A stretch of DNA of 64,000 nt, taken from positions 111,837,414 to 111,901,413 of the forward strand of contig OZ021721.1 in assembly GCA_963978545.1 (NCBI GenBank). Reading direction: 5' to 3'. The first letter of the stretch is position 1. Every line of letters begins with the position of its first letter. The stretch is from Linyphia triangularis. Its lineage: Eukaryota > Arthropoda > Arachnida > Araneae > Linyphiidae. This document shows, piece after piece, positions 1-9,699 of the stretch. The notes beneath the pieces were generated by a model that was given only the letters and a program-made list of their open reading frames with translations, was not told the origin of the DNA and ran no database searches. The translations under genes and the position numbers were made by a program.

Positions 1-134
1 GAGGATTACAAAGCTATTCAAAGGATTAAGCGCTGATTTAAAAAAATTCATACACCTCTTTTATTCCTTTAGCCCTTAAAAGTATTTTTTTTTTCAGTAT
101 TTAAAGATTTTAAAGTGCTTATTTTTTATTGCAG

Positions 135-185
135 GTAAAGACATGGTTTCAAAACAGAAGAGCAAAATGGAGGAGACTTAAACAA
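135..185 (+). CDS. HHEX: HHEX-like homeobox gene, exon encoding homeodomain helix 3 (partial gene)
   Basis: This 51-bp exon reads VKTWFQNRRAKWRRLKQ, the end of helix 3 of a homeodomain. It includes the W48-F49-x-N51-x-R53 core that contacts DNA, with Q50. The run TWFQNRRAKWRRLKQ is typical of HHEX (Hex/PRH) and differs from NK, Tlx, Bar and Hox classes. A pyrimidine-rich tract ending in AG (to 134) precedes it and a GTAATT donor (186-191) follows. The upstream intron falls between homeodomain residues 44 and 45, a common homeobox intron position. From memory, vertebrate HHEX has a short exon with these same boundaries. HHEX is a nuclear transcription factor, often a repressor. The N-terminal region and helices 1-2 lie upstream of the window. 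The class assignment rests on only 17 residues. Confidence 0.85.
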
Positions 186-1177
186 GTAATTAACATGATT
201 AAATAACTTATAATTCCACGTTTTATTGGCAGACACAAAAAAAGCGCTTAGTGCAATAAAAGTTAATTCATCAGTTTTATTTCTAAATTCTGACACTTCA
301 AGGCAGAAAAATTCAAAAAACTAATCATTAATATAAATTCCTTGTAAATTTTTCTAAAGATATTTTTGGCTGACTAACAATTTGAAGAAGTTAATTGAAA
401 GCACTTTAACAATCTAATATTCTTAAGTGCACAATACAGATTTCTTAAAATACATAAAACTTCAACAGTGGTAAAAGTGAGGAGAAATAATTGGGGGATG
501 CTCAAAAGACCCCCCCCCCCCTTCCCCAACGATAAATTTTACAATTTCGTACCTTAAAGTTTTAACTAGTAAGGAAATAATTTATACTTCTTAAAACTAA
601 CATCGAACAAGGATCCAAAATGTATTGTTAATTTAATGAATATTCTGCGACTAAGTTTTTTTTTTTACTTTTGAAGTAAGAGATAAAGTGAAGTAGTTAT
701 TCAACATTATATACATAACTGTTTATTTAGATTTAAATAGCACTTCCAAATGTGTGCATACTTGCATGAAATTAAATTAATTGAGAACTCTAAAATGTTT
801 TTTTTTTTTTTTTTTTTTAAATATTTTATCTTTTTACTTGTGGGGCCTAGTTTTACCACATGATCATTCAGAATAACATCAGAAGGTTTTGAAGAATCAC
901 TACGCATAGTTTAGGATATAAAAAAACAAAGTTTAATGATTAACCTTACAATACCTCATCCCGAAGAGCGGGATGGAACACAAGACCCTTGAAGAACAGG
1001 TTTCCGAGATATATATAGAAATGCTTTTAAATTAAATTTACATAATATTTTAAAGTTGAACAATCATGAAATAAAAATATATAAAATTCTGTGGGTTTAT
1101 TAAAAGTTCTCCACGGAGTCGATAAAGTTCTGAAAGTTCTCTAAGGAGCCATATCGCCTTGATGCCAGGTCGCCATA

Positions 1178-1374
1178 GGACTCCCCCTCAGTCTTGAACC
1201 AGAGGTGATGAGACGTTACTGCAGTGGCAATGGAAGACGGAAACATACTCTCCTGCCAGATCTTGTTGTGATCGATGTCCTGGATTTTAATATAGGTACT
1301 AAAGTCGAAGTCGTAGATGAAACTGGTGATGAGATCAAAACGGACGATGAAGCAGAAGCTGTTCCGCAATTTCA
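1178..1374 (-). pseudogene. Internal remnant of LTR retroelement: putative pol C-terminal tail (copy 1)
   Basis: On the minus strand an open frame from the LTR boundary ends at TAA (1216-1218). It is Ser/Thr rich and carries a TTRSGRR motif near its end, like the basic tails that close many Gypsy integrases. A purine-rich tract follows and the next LTR begins. No protease, reverse transcriptase, RNase H or integrase core is present, so the element cannot encode its own mobility. I see no clear tRNA primer-binding site after the upstream LTR. Confidence 0.5.
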
Positions 1375-1713
1375 TGTGGGGCCTAGTTTTACCACATGAT
1401 CATTCAGAATAACATCAGAAGGTTTTGAAGAATCACTACGCATAGTTTAGGATATAAAAAAACAAGATTTAATGATTAACCTTACAATACCTCATCCCGA
1501 AGAGCGGGATGGAACACAAGACCCTTGAAGAACAGGTTTCCGAGATATATATAGAAATGCTTTTAAATTAAATTTACATAATATTTTAAAGTTGAACAAT
1601 CATGAAATAAAAATATATAAAATTCTGTGGGTTTATTAAAAGTTCTCCACGGAGTCGATAAAGTTCTGAAAGTTCTCTAAGGAGCCATATCGCCTTGATG
1701 CCAGGTCGCCATA

Positions 1714-1910
1714 GGACTCCCCCTCAGTCTTGAACCAGAGGTGATGAGACGTTACTGCAGTGGCAATGGAAGACGGAAACATACTCTCCTGCCAGATCTT
1801 GTTGTGATCGATGTCCTGGATTTTAATATAGGTACTAAAGTCGAAGTCGTAGATGAAACTGGTGATGAGATCAAAACGGACGATGAAGCAGAAGCTGTTC
1901 CGCAATTTCA
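1714..1910 (-). pseudogene. Internal remnant of LTR retroelement (copy 2)
   Basis: This is the second internal segment of the array, same length and reading as the one at 1178-1374, again between two LTRs. Identity of both internals and the fixed period favour unequal crossing-over or recombination during reverse transcription over separate insertions. Confidence 0.5.
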
Positions 1911-2497
1911 TGTGGGGCCTAGTTTTACCACATGATCATTCAGAATAACATCAGAAGGTTTTGAAGAATCACTACGCATAGTTTAGGATATAAAAAAACA
2001 AGATTTAATGATTAACCTTACAATACCTCATCCCGAAGAGCGGGATGGAACACAAGACCCTTGAAGAACAGGTTTCCGAGATATATATAGAAATGCTTTT
2101 AAATTAAATTTACATAATATTTTAAAGTTGAACAATCATGAAATAAAAATATATAAAATTCTGTGGGTTTATTAAAAGTTCTCCACGGAGTCGATAAAGT
2201 TCTGAAAGTTCTCTAAGGAGCCATATCGCCTTGATGCCAGGTCGCCACATACTAAACAAGAATAGAAATTTAACTTAAAAGGAAGTTCGTACAAAGATAA
2301 AAGTTGACCAAGTGTAACAGTATTTGTTAATAAAAAATACTTATAACTTGAATAGTATGATATATACAATATACATACCATAAATTGTTTGTTTTTTAAC
2401 AGTTGAAAACTTTAAATCCCCTTTCTCAGTGTCAATACATTTAAAGGTTAACGTTATTTTCTTTATTAGTTTTTTGACGGGTGGAGTGCTTATAAGC

Positions 2498-2912
2498 AAA
2501 GGAAGGGGATTTCAGAGGTTTTAGAAGTGAGGAGGGGGGATTTCAGAGGTTTTAGAAGTGAGGAGGGGGGATTTCAGTGGTTTTAGAAATATTGAGGGTG
2601 GATTTCAGTGGTTTTAGATGTGGGGAGGGTCGTTTCAGAGGTTTTAGAAGTGGGGAGGGTCGTTTCAGAGGTTTTAGAAGTGGGGAGGGTCGTTTCAGAG
2701 GTTTTAGAAGTGGGGAAGGTCGTTTCAGAGGTTTTAGAAGTGGGGGAGGGGGGATTTCAGTGGTTTTAGAAGTGGGGAGGGGGATTTCAGTGGTTTTAGA
2801 AGTGGGGAGGGGGGATTTCAGTGGTTTTAGAAGTAGAGGGGAGATTTCAGTGGTTTTAGAAGTGGGGAGGGGGATTTCAGGGGTTTTAGAAGTGGGAAGG
2901 GGGGAGGGCGCA
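2498..2912 (+). repeat. G-rich minisatellite, about 30-bp unit
   Basis: About 13 units of a motif like GATTTCAGWGGTTTTAGAAG followed by TGGGGAGGG. Sub-variants alternate between GGGGGATTTCAG and GGGTCGTTTCAG. Each unit brings two or three G runs on the plus strand, so G-quadruplex folding is plausible. Open frames on both strands here are periodic products of the repeat. Confidence 0.9.
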
Positions 2913-3070
2913 TGGGAATTTTCTTGAAAAGTGGGGGGACACGTCACTCCGCGTCTACCCACACTTCTAGCACTGAACTTCAACATACTCGAAAGTTACG
3001 TGCCTATAAAAAAGTAGATTTTTGAGTTTCACATAGTGTTCCTGAAGTGTAGGCCCAGCGACCTATTTTT

Positions 3071-3213
3071 TGTACAATAATGGTCAATCAGACGGGAAAC
3101 TACATAAGTGGATTCCGAACCATAACGAATATCCATGCCCAAACCAGGATTTGACCCAGGTACCTTTGATATGCAAGGCTAGAGTGCTAACCACAGAGGC
3201 ATTAGGTGGGGGA
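3071..3213 (-). mobile_element. tRNA-derived SINE, family A
   Basis: On the minus strand a TGGTTAGCACTC box A-like motif (3182-3193) is followed by a GGGTCAAATCC box B-like motif (3147-3157). Further on is the family body with GGTTCGGAATCCAC. The same order occurs at 12656, 27328, 37888 and 38370. It lies in the HHEX intron in antisense. Confidence 0.7.
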
Positions 3214-3353
3214 ATAGCTTGAGGAAGAGGGAAAACAGTAGCAAAGTGTATGTTATTTGAAGAAAAACAACCCAGTTTATTATTATAAATCAATGTAAAA
3301 TATTTTAAATACAATATAATGAATATAATAATATAATGAATAAAATATAATGA

Positions 3354-3990
3354 AGAGGTATTTTATGTGAATTTATCAATTATTAAAATTAAGTTAAGAG
3401 ACTTACTTTTTTAAACGGGATTTTCAAGTTTAATATTATCTATATCAAAATAAAATATTTTATTTATATAAAATATTCAAATGTTCCTATTTGTCCTAAG
3501 TGTCTCTTATTAATATAAAATATTTTATTGGAAAAAATTAAGACTAAAAAGAAAAAAAAAAAAGCTTGAAAGATGACGTACATTAATGATGAGGTATTTT
3601 ATGTGAATTTATCAATTATCAAAATAAATTAAAAGAGGGTTACGTACTCTTTTATGCGAGATTTTTCAGTTTACTATTATCTATCAATATAAAATATTTT
3701 ATTGATCAATGTAAAATATTTTATTGATCAATATAAAATATTTTATTGATCAATATAAAATATTTTATTGATCAATATAAAATATTTTATTGATCAATAT
3801 AAAATATTTTATTGATCAATATAATAATTTATTGATCAATATAAAATACTTTATTGGAAAAAAGTAAGACTAAAAAAGGTAAAAAGCTCGAAAGTAGACA
3901 TATGTCAATGAAGAGGTATGTTATGTGAATTTATCAATTATTAAAATTAAGTTAAGAGAGGGTTACACACTCTTTTATGGATTATTTATT
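3354..3990 (+). repeat. AT-rich tandem duplication, about 240-320 bp unit, with an internal 22-bp minisatellite
   Basis: The phrase GAGGTATTTTATGTGAATTT followed by ATCAATTAT starts three times (about 3354, 3591 and 3912). Each start is followed by related AT-rich sequence. The second unit is lengthened by a run of 22-bp repeats. Confidence 0.7.
3685..3857 (+). repeat. 22-bp near-palindromic minisatellite
   Basis: About eight units of AATATAAAATATTTTATTGATC. Each unit is nearly self-complementary around TAAAATATTTTA and ends in GATC, so the array can form multiple small hairpins. One unit is shortened (ATAATAATTTATTGATC). Confidence 0.85.
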
Positions 3991-4089
3991 AATTATAAAA
4001 AATAATTTAAGAAGATTATGTGGCTTTTTATGTGTAATTTCTTATTTATAAATATTAAGTAATTTAGAATCTTCCTTATTTATTTATAG

Positions 4090-4209
4090 GAACATTTGAA
4101 TCATGTTATGAGCCCAAATTGTGAGGAAACCTCAGTTAACGAACTTCCTCTACGACAAGAATCCAGTCATTTCGCCAACTCTGAAGACCGTCGCACTTCT
4201 AGTGCTTGA
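4090..4209 (+). CDS. HHEX: HHEX-like terminal exon, C-terminal tail and stop
   Basis: After an acceptor ending TTTATAG, a phase-0 frame matches the phase of the 51-bp exon donor. It runs 39 codons to TGA at 4207-4209. The tail starts EHLNHVMSPNCEETS and is rich in Ser, Glu and Asn. In vertebrate HHEX the residue after RRLKQ also begins a new exon with Glu, and the tail is acidic and serine rich. This tail is shorter than the vertebrate one (about 70 residues). The homeobox exon spliced to this exon gives an uninterrupted frame. The last 56 bases of the exon lie within a 110-bp tandem duplication. Transcript data could show another terminal exon, so this is less certain than the homeobox exon. 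Confidence 0.62.
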   Translation, partial: EHLNHVMSPNCEETSVNELPLRQESSHFANSEDRRTSSA

Positions 4210-4372
4210 TAAATTTTATACTTTGTAAGTTTATATTCTTATGGTATTTTTGTATTTGAAGCAGACAAGAATCCAGTCATTTCGCCAACTCTGAAGACTG
4301 TCGCACTTCTAGTGCTTGATATATTTTATACTTTGTAAGTTTATATTCTTATGGTATTTTTGTATTTGAAGC
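4154..4372 (+). repeat. 110-bp tandem duplication spanning the HHEX stop codon and 3'UTR
   Basis: Two head-to-tail copies (4154-4263 and 4264-4372) are nearly identical; I see two substitutions, one of them about 35 bases in. Copy 1 holds the last codons, TGA and the start of the 3'UTR. Copy 2 repeats these former coding bases downstream of the stop. The junction places TTTGTATTTGAAGCAG just before copy 2, which resembles a splice acceptor. Confidence 0.85.
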
Positions 4373-4451
4373 TAATTTAAAAATAATGTTTGATGACAAT
4401 TAATATTATTAAATTTCAAGAAACCATAATGTAAAGAAATTCTGAATTGTA

Positions 4452-4457
4452 AATAAA
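4452..4457 (+). promoter_or_regulatory. Candidate polyadenylation signal AATAAA for HHEX
   Basis: AATAAA lies 243 bases after the inferred stop codon and is the first canonical hexamer downstream. In such AT-rich DNA the hexamer is common by chance, so this is only a candidate. Confidence 0.35.
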
Positions 4458-4694
4458 TTGTGTAGAAGCTCCCATTATCTTTAATATTTCTTGCTCTTAA
4501 GACTATTCAATGATTTATAAGTATATGTATTGTTGTTAACTGCAAGAGTTTTAGTTTACTACGACTTCAAATACGTTTTGGTATTAAATGTTTTAATGCA
4601 TTTAATATTTTTAAAGCATTTAATATTCAAACACCAAATTGTACAATTATTTTTTTTCATTGATTAATTTTAAATTTATTAATAAAATCGCTAT

Positions 4695-5225
4695 ATTATT
4701 TGTATGTTTTTGTACTCAAGTTTTCGCTTGTAGGTACATATTTTTAATTATGGATACTTTTTCTTGTTGTGGTAAGGACGATTTTTACTTGAAAAAAATT
4801 AAAAGGATTTGTATTGCAAGTCTAAATTTCTATATAAGATTTAATCATAATATTTACTGTCGTTCTCAATACAAGTATAGTCGTATGTGAATTAACAGTG
4901 TTGTCGCTTGCACCATTTTGGGTTTAGAGCGATGACACACACAAAAAAACTCATCAACCGTATCTTACACATTTAGAACAAAACAAAAAGAAAAAAATTG
5001 ATATACCCTAAAATTAACTAGAAGTTAAAGAAAAGTTGTAGTTGTAAAGATAACCCGCCATGTAAAATGGTTATCCAGAAAAAGTAACGAATTCTAACGT
5101 TTGCCGCCAAGCGGCCGTGTTTAATTTCTGTGGGGTACTTGTACACAATAAACGAAACTGAGATTTTTAAGAAGACCCCATATACAATCAGTACTTTGCA
5201 GGTTTGAGTTTTCATGTCTCAAGCA
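4695..5225 (+). repeat. Dispersed repeat R1, copy 1
   Basis: This stretch aligns by eye with 14085-14600 in the same order. Shared landmarks are TTGTACTCAAGTT, the GGATACTTTTTC/AAATACTTTTTC block, ATCATAATATTTA, GAACAAAAC/GAACAGAAC, CCAAGCGGCCGTGTTTAATTT and an ATAAACGAAA/ATGAGCGAAA block. Copies are diverged and no terminal inverted repeats or family could be assigned. The 83-codon frame inside (4639-4890) is not conserved between copies and is not called. Confidence 0.6.
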
Positions 5226-5332
5226 TATGAAATAAGATTATTCCGAAAAAACTCTAGCTTGTCAAGTACTGATTGCCTTTGGGAATTCCACCCAATTTAG
5301 TTCATTGTATACAAGTATGTACGCCAAAGATA

Positions 5333-5544
5333 TTAACCCTTTTCACTCCAGTGGCTCCTCTCAGGCGCCACACGATTGGATGCCAAACCACGAGAGGACC
5401 ATTAGGTGTGATGCGGAAATTCGATGCAAGGCCAATGACGGTGTTTAGTTTCTATGAAGCAAATCCATAAACACCAGCCGAACCTAAAATGTCTCGAGTT
5501 GCTGATTCCTCGGCGCGAAAAAGGCCTGGAGTGCAAAGGGTTAA
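5333..5544. mobile_element. piggyBac-like MITE (TTAA flanks)
   Basis: The ends are TTAACCCTTTTCACTCCAG and CTGGAGTGCAAAGGGTTAA, a 19-bp inverted repeat with one mismatch that includes the TTAA target duplication. TTAA flanks with CCC-starting ends are typical of piggyBac. At 212 bp it has no transposase. The internal GC-richer sequence creates short open frames that are not genes. Confidence 0.85.
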
Positions 5545-5948
5545 ACACGGTATCTTGCAGGCAAATACTAGGTTTCATAATTTTATCTGGCTTACTATTT
5601 TACTCGGCGTTTTTTGTTTTTTTTTCTTACAACGTCTAGTTAATTTTTGTTCAGTCTATATGGTGCGTTTAGAAAAAAAGTCTGTGATAATTCGAATTAT
5701 TTTATTGTTGCGTAATAAACTATAGGTAATAAAAATAGGAGCGTTTAAGGAGAAAAAAATTTAAAGAAATAATAACAAATTGGGGATTTCCATATTTCGA
5801 CAGTCTTTCTAAACGGACGAAATAATAATAAAAAAAATAGTGCTCTAGATCATCGTTAAAATTAAAAACTTTCCAAATCATGTTTTAAAGAATATTTCTC
5901 TCGATATTGTGTTTAGAAAAATCTAGTATTAGTAGTATAGGTATAAAG

Positions 5949-6412
5949 ATATTGTTATGAATTTTTTCACTGAGGCAATGATGGCACAGTTTTTCAGATA
6001 AAAACTAGTATTTATTCTCTTCAGAAAACTCACAAAATTTATTCACAGATAACTGTGCAATCACTATTAATCTTCAATACAAGCTTCAACAAGAACAGCT
6101 TCGAATATAGCGATTATACAAGCTCACTCCAATAGGTCAACAAAGCGATCGCGATCAGCTTTCAACGAAGTCCGAAGTCAATCTGAAAACTTTCCCGATC
6201 TCCGGTCTTTATATACTTGGCGCGAGAGAATATTCGCGAAATTTCCAGCCAATTCGTCGGAAAAGAAACATCTCGAAATTTCTCGATTGCTTTAGGTGTT
6301 GCCACCTTTTTCTAACCTGTATAATCGCTGTTAATAAATAGAATAATACAATAGAATTTTAAAATAATACGTCACTATTTACACCATATACAGACAATTT
6401 GTGCAACAATAT
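5949..6412 (-). mobile_element. Solo LTR (Gypsy-like), with ATAT target duplication
   Basis: A 456-bp unit (5953-6408) starts TGTT and ends AACA and is flanked by ATAT on both sides (5949-5952, 6409-6412). On the minus strand it shows an LTR layout: a GC-rich upstream part, GTATATAAAG as TATA box (about 6208-6218), then AATAAA-type hexamers before the 3' end. No internal region is attached, as expected after LTR-LTR recombination. Confidence 0.75.
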
Positions 6413-7630
6413 GTTGAATAATCACTTCTGTAAAGCTCTCCTTCAATCACTCGTATATCTATATTTCTAATTATAGAAACAAATTAAAATGCATACTATT
6501 AGTGACTATCTTAAAAAGCATTACAAGATGCTTGCTGTGGCTAATATTTATGTATTTCTGCTATTGAAGTTGGGATCGTGGACTTACAATTGTAACGCAT
6601 GGCGGAGGATTCCTTTTCAATAAACAAAAAAATTGCTTTTCAATCCCATTTAAAAATCAAAACTGTCGTTAATTTTTTTAATTATTTTCTTACATGTACT
6701 AACCATCGCAGAGAATTCAAAGAATGTTTGCCTGCCATGATATTCAATGTACTCGTAACTAAATTTTAAAATATTGTAATCGCAATAGTCAGTTACTAAA
6801 TTTTACTTTTCTTGTCTTACAAATATATTTTTTTTGGTGAAATAAAGTGTTTCTTATTAAGATTTTAGGATTTCGACCCTTCGAAGTGTTGACAATGTTT
6901 CTAAAAATAGCGAGAAAAAATTATAAGAATCAAGTTTTCTTTTTATACATTTAAATTGTAAAAACAATTATTACTGAGTCACAAAGTAAAAACAAAGATG
7001 TGGTTAAAGTGCATATTTCTAAATAATACCAATAATAAACTGTAAACGTCGAAACAAAGTAATGTTTTTAAACTTATTGGTCGAGAACATATCAGAACAA
7101 ATGTATCTAATTTCAGATTTTCAAGCGCAATAAAAAGGTTGCAAACATATAGAAATGAAGATGTAAAGAATTTATTGCTTCATTTTTATAATTTCCGCAA
7201 GTATAAAGAGATTTTTATTATTTCTCCCATATGAGGAGGCAGATTTTCCTTTAAAAAATCTCATGGAAGGCGTTAACCACTTGACGCTCGAATTCCACAT
7301 AAATAGAAATCAGATCTTGCTGATGTTCAATCCTAAATATGTAGGCTTAAACAATAATTCAAAACCTGTGAATGATTTTATTACTTTCGATAAGCAAGCT
7401 AAAAATGCGTTGTTCTTAATACAGACTCGAAAGCTATCTCACGTTACTTTCACTCTTCATGCAAGAAATTTGTCTCCACAGCAACGAATTTTAATGTTGT
7501 ACATATTTTTTTTAATATTAGTTTTATTTTGCTTTTTAGTTCGTGCTGCCACCTGTTATTACTTCGATAACTTGACAAAGTGTTCAAAAGATATACTTCG
7601 TTAATTCGAGTCATGAATTAAAATGTCTTA
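6413..7630. other. AT-rich stretch without supported feature
   Basis: No repeats with clear ends were found. A 113-codon frame at 7263-7604 on the plus strand has no recognisable domain, has AT-driven composition and lacks visible splice or promoter context, so it is not called as a gene. Confidence 0.5.
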
Positions 7631-7648
7631 GTGCTGCCATCTAGTGTG
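7631..7648 (-). promoter_or_regulatory. CTCF-like motif
   Basis: On the minus strand the sequence reads CACACTAGATGGCAGCAC, a close fit to the CTCF core (CCASYAGRKGGCRS). CTCF is a zinc-finger insulator protein present in arthropods. This is a motif match only. Confidence 0.4.
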
Positions 7649-8694
7649 TCATTTTGAGAGTGTTGCAGAGATTTCCTCACAAATATTTTTTAAAAAATTA
7701 GAAGTCTTATAGCACATATATGTAAGTAAAAAAAAAATTCTGAATTCTAATTCTACGTATTACGTAATCCGTTTAAAAATGATATCTGAAGTAATAAAAA
7801 AAAAAAAAAACGTTAGTTCATTGTGAATGATGTTTCAGGTAAAAAGAGAAATATAAATTTTAAATGTCTGTCATAGAAATGTCAACCTGTATAATTAAAA
7901 CCACCCTTTTTTGTTATTTGGGTTGGATGAAAGGATCACATTTCGAAAATACTAATTTAAAAAAGCTTTTGGAAACAATTTTTTATTTATTTTATCAATA
8001 ACATTTTTACAATTTTATAATAATTTATGACAAGTATTTAAATGCATTCTGTAAAACCTTTAAGTTCTTTAATGATAATTTTCTTATAATTGTTTCTGGA
8101 AAATAACATTAATTCTACATTAGGGGGCACTCTTATAACTGTTATCTCTCTATAATTTATTTTTTTTATGGTTTAATTTAAAAGGGAAACTTTGTAGTTT
8201 TGTACGTAAAAAAGAGATTTTCAAATCTATCTTTCTTTTTTCTTTAACATTTCCTCGAAAATAATTAAAAATATTAATAGTTGTAACTTCTGGTTGTGAA
8301 AATAACATAATGGTTAACTTAAACAAAAATGTTTATTACTTCAGCCTGTTTGGTTAAATATTTGGTTAGAAGATAGAATTATCCTATAAAACTGAATAAT
8401 TAATGACAGAAATGGAAAAAGGATATATTTGTTCAAATGAGGCATGTTTAAGATGAACATTTATCGTGAAAAAATGGGTAATGTTTATTATTTGTTTGTA
8501 TTCTCACTTAAAAATTGATAACAAATTTCATTCGTTATTAAAAATAAATTACAGTTAATAAAAAAATAAACTACAATTAATTACTAAGAAAATTTATAAT
8601 TAATATGAAATGAATAACAATTTTAATTCTTGCTTACAATTAAGAATTATCTTAATTTTTAAAATTTTAAATGGCTTATACTTATAGTATTCCT

Positions 8695-8710
8695 CAATAG
8701 ATGGCGCCAC
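8695..8710 (+). promoter_or_regulatory. CTCF-like motif
   Basis: CAATAGATGGCGCCAC fits the CTCF core and closely resembles the AGRTGGCGC motif known for Drosophila CTCF. The same CAATAGATGGCGCCA core occurs in opposite orientation at 15663-15677. The surrounding 7650-9110 is otherwise AT-rich with no supported feature. Confidence 0.45.
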
Positions 8711-9109
8711 GCATGAGCTTTAAACAAAATATAGTAGTTGTGGCTCGTGAGCAGTAAATTCCCAATGGTTATATAAATATTTCTCAAACATAAATATAAA
8801 CGACAAGTTTTAGTTATTAGCTATAATGAAAAAAAATTAAATTAAAATGTAGTATGTATTCCAATAAAGAAATGGTTATACCTGATGGCATTCTAGTTTT
8901 TCTATGGTTTTTAAATGTTTAACCAATGAAATTTATTTTAATACCAAATTTTTTTCTTATTCAGTTGTTTTATCAAGTAGTATTATATTCTTTAAAGTGA
9001 ACACACATTATAAGGCTGATTTTAGATATTTGTAGTAAAGAAATACAAGTATCATTTAACATTGAAGCTGAAAGAGTTAAAAGAACATTTGAATAACGAT
9101 ATTATTACA

Positions 9110-9290
9110 TTTAAAAATCCACAATTTATTTAAACCAAAAACACGTGGAATGATTTTTGGTGCTATGAGATTTAAAAATCCATTATTTATTTCCAAGTTT
9201 TTGGACCTTTCAGCTACTTAAGTTCGATACAATAAGTTTACTCTGTCTGGATGATGGTAAATTATCCATATGGTATTTATTCTTTTGAAA
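9110..9290 (+). repeat. Dispersed repeat R2, copy 1
   Basis: Shares AAATCCATTATTTATTTCSAA, TTTGACCT-type and CGATACARTAAGTTTAYTCT blocks in the same order with 60740-60900. It is diverged and its family is unknown. Confidence 0.55.
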
Positions 9291-9299
9291 TTATTTAAC

Positions 9300-9620
9300 A
9301 AAAATTACATATAAAAATAACTTTTTACTGTAAATCCCTTATATGCATTGCCATATTTTATGAGCAATCGCAATTTATTTAAGCAATTTTTTGATTTTTA
9401 TGTAATTGCTGATTGCAACTTATTTACACAATTTTAAATTCAGATGTAATTGTCGTAGTGTTTAACCACTATGTAGAAAATAACCAGTTCCATGCCACTA
9501 GCTACTTTTCTTTTGCACCAGAATATGATAATGTCCACCAGATATGTCATTGAGATCGAACCCATCTGCTAATTTTCAACTTCATTGGATGAAGGCAAGT
9601 GGGTAAATTAGGCTTCCAAC
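9300..9620 (+). repeat. Dispersed repeat R3, diverged copy
   Basis: Contains a TTATATGCATTGCCAW block, then the ATCGAACCCATCTGCTAATTT/TTGGATGAAGGCAAG region. These parallel 25315-25880 and 48250-48560. Alignment by eye is patchy. Confidence 0.4.
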
Positions 9621-9699
9621 GATTTTACCAGCCACAAACGAAAAAAAAATTAATGTAAATTGTTTAATTTCTAAGTATTTCTAATTCATTAATAACAAA

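Larger units (their letters stand above)
835..2253 (-). mobile_element. Gypsy-like retroelement remnant: tandem LTR-int-LTR-int-LTR array
   Basis: Three copies of a 339-bp LTR (839-1177, 1375-1713, 1911-2249) alternate with two identical 197-bp internal segments, giving an exact 536-bp period. On the plus strand each LTR starts TGTGG. The outer right LTR ends CCACA, so the termini are 5-bp inverted; the two inner ends read CCATA, a one-base change. TACT flanks the whole array (835-838 and 2250-2253), consistent with one insertion and a 4-bp target duplication. On the minus strand a purine-rich GAGGGGGAG, like a polypurine tract, sits just before each inner LTR. The array lies in antisense inside the HHEX intron. 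Copies differ by very few bases, so it is recent. Confidence 0.85.
186..4089 (+). other. HHEX last intron, filled with repeats
   Basis: Inferred intron between the 51-bp homeobox exon and the terminal exon, with donor GTAATT at 186 and acceptor TTTATAG ending at 4089. It contains an antisense LTR array, a G-rich minisatellite, an antisense SINE and AT-rich tandem repeats. Reading through the donor instead would add only six residues before a stop. The unlabelled part 192-834 is plain AT-rich sequence with a C run at 510-521. Confidence 0.65.

Noticed and set aside
186..206. Read-through of the homeobox exon to an early stop (VINMIK)
   Set aside because: GTAATT directly after the RRLKQ codons is a good donor, and a phase-matched last exon follows; read-through would end the protein right after the homeodomain.
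1100..1399. 91-codon minus-strand and 64-codon plus-strand frames, repeated at 1636-1935
   Set aside because: They cross the LTR/internal boundary of the tandem retroelement array and are explained by it; their repetition follows the 536-bp period.
2552..2986. 116- and 144-codon proline- or glycine-rich frames
   Set aside because: Pure products of the G-rich minisatellite; no start context, domain or splice support.
7263..7604. 113-codon open frame as a gene
   Set aside because: AT-driven composition, hydrophobic run near the end from poly-T, no homology recognised and no nearby promoter or splice evidence.
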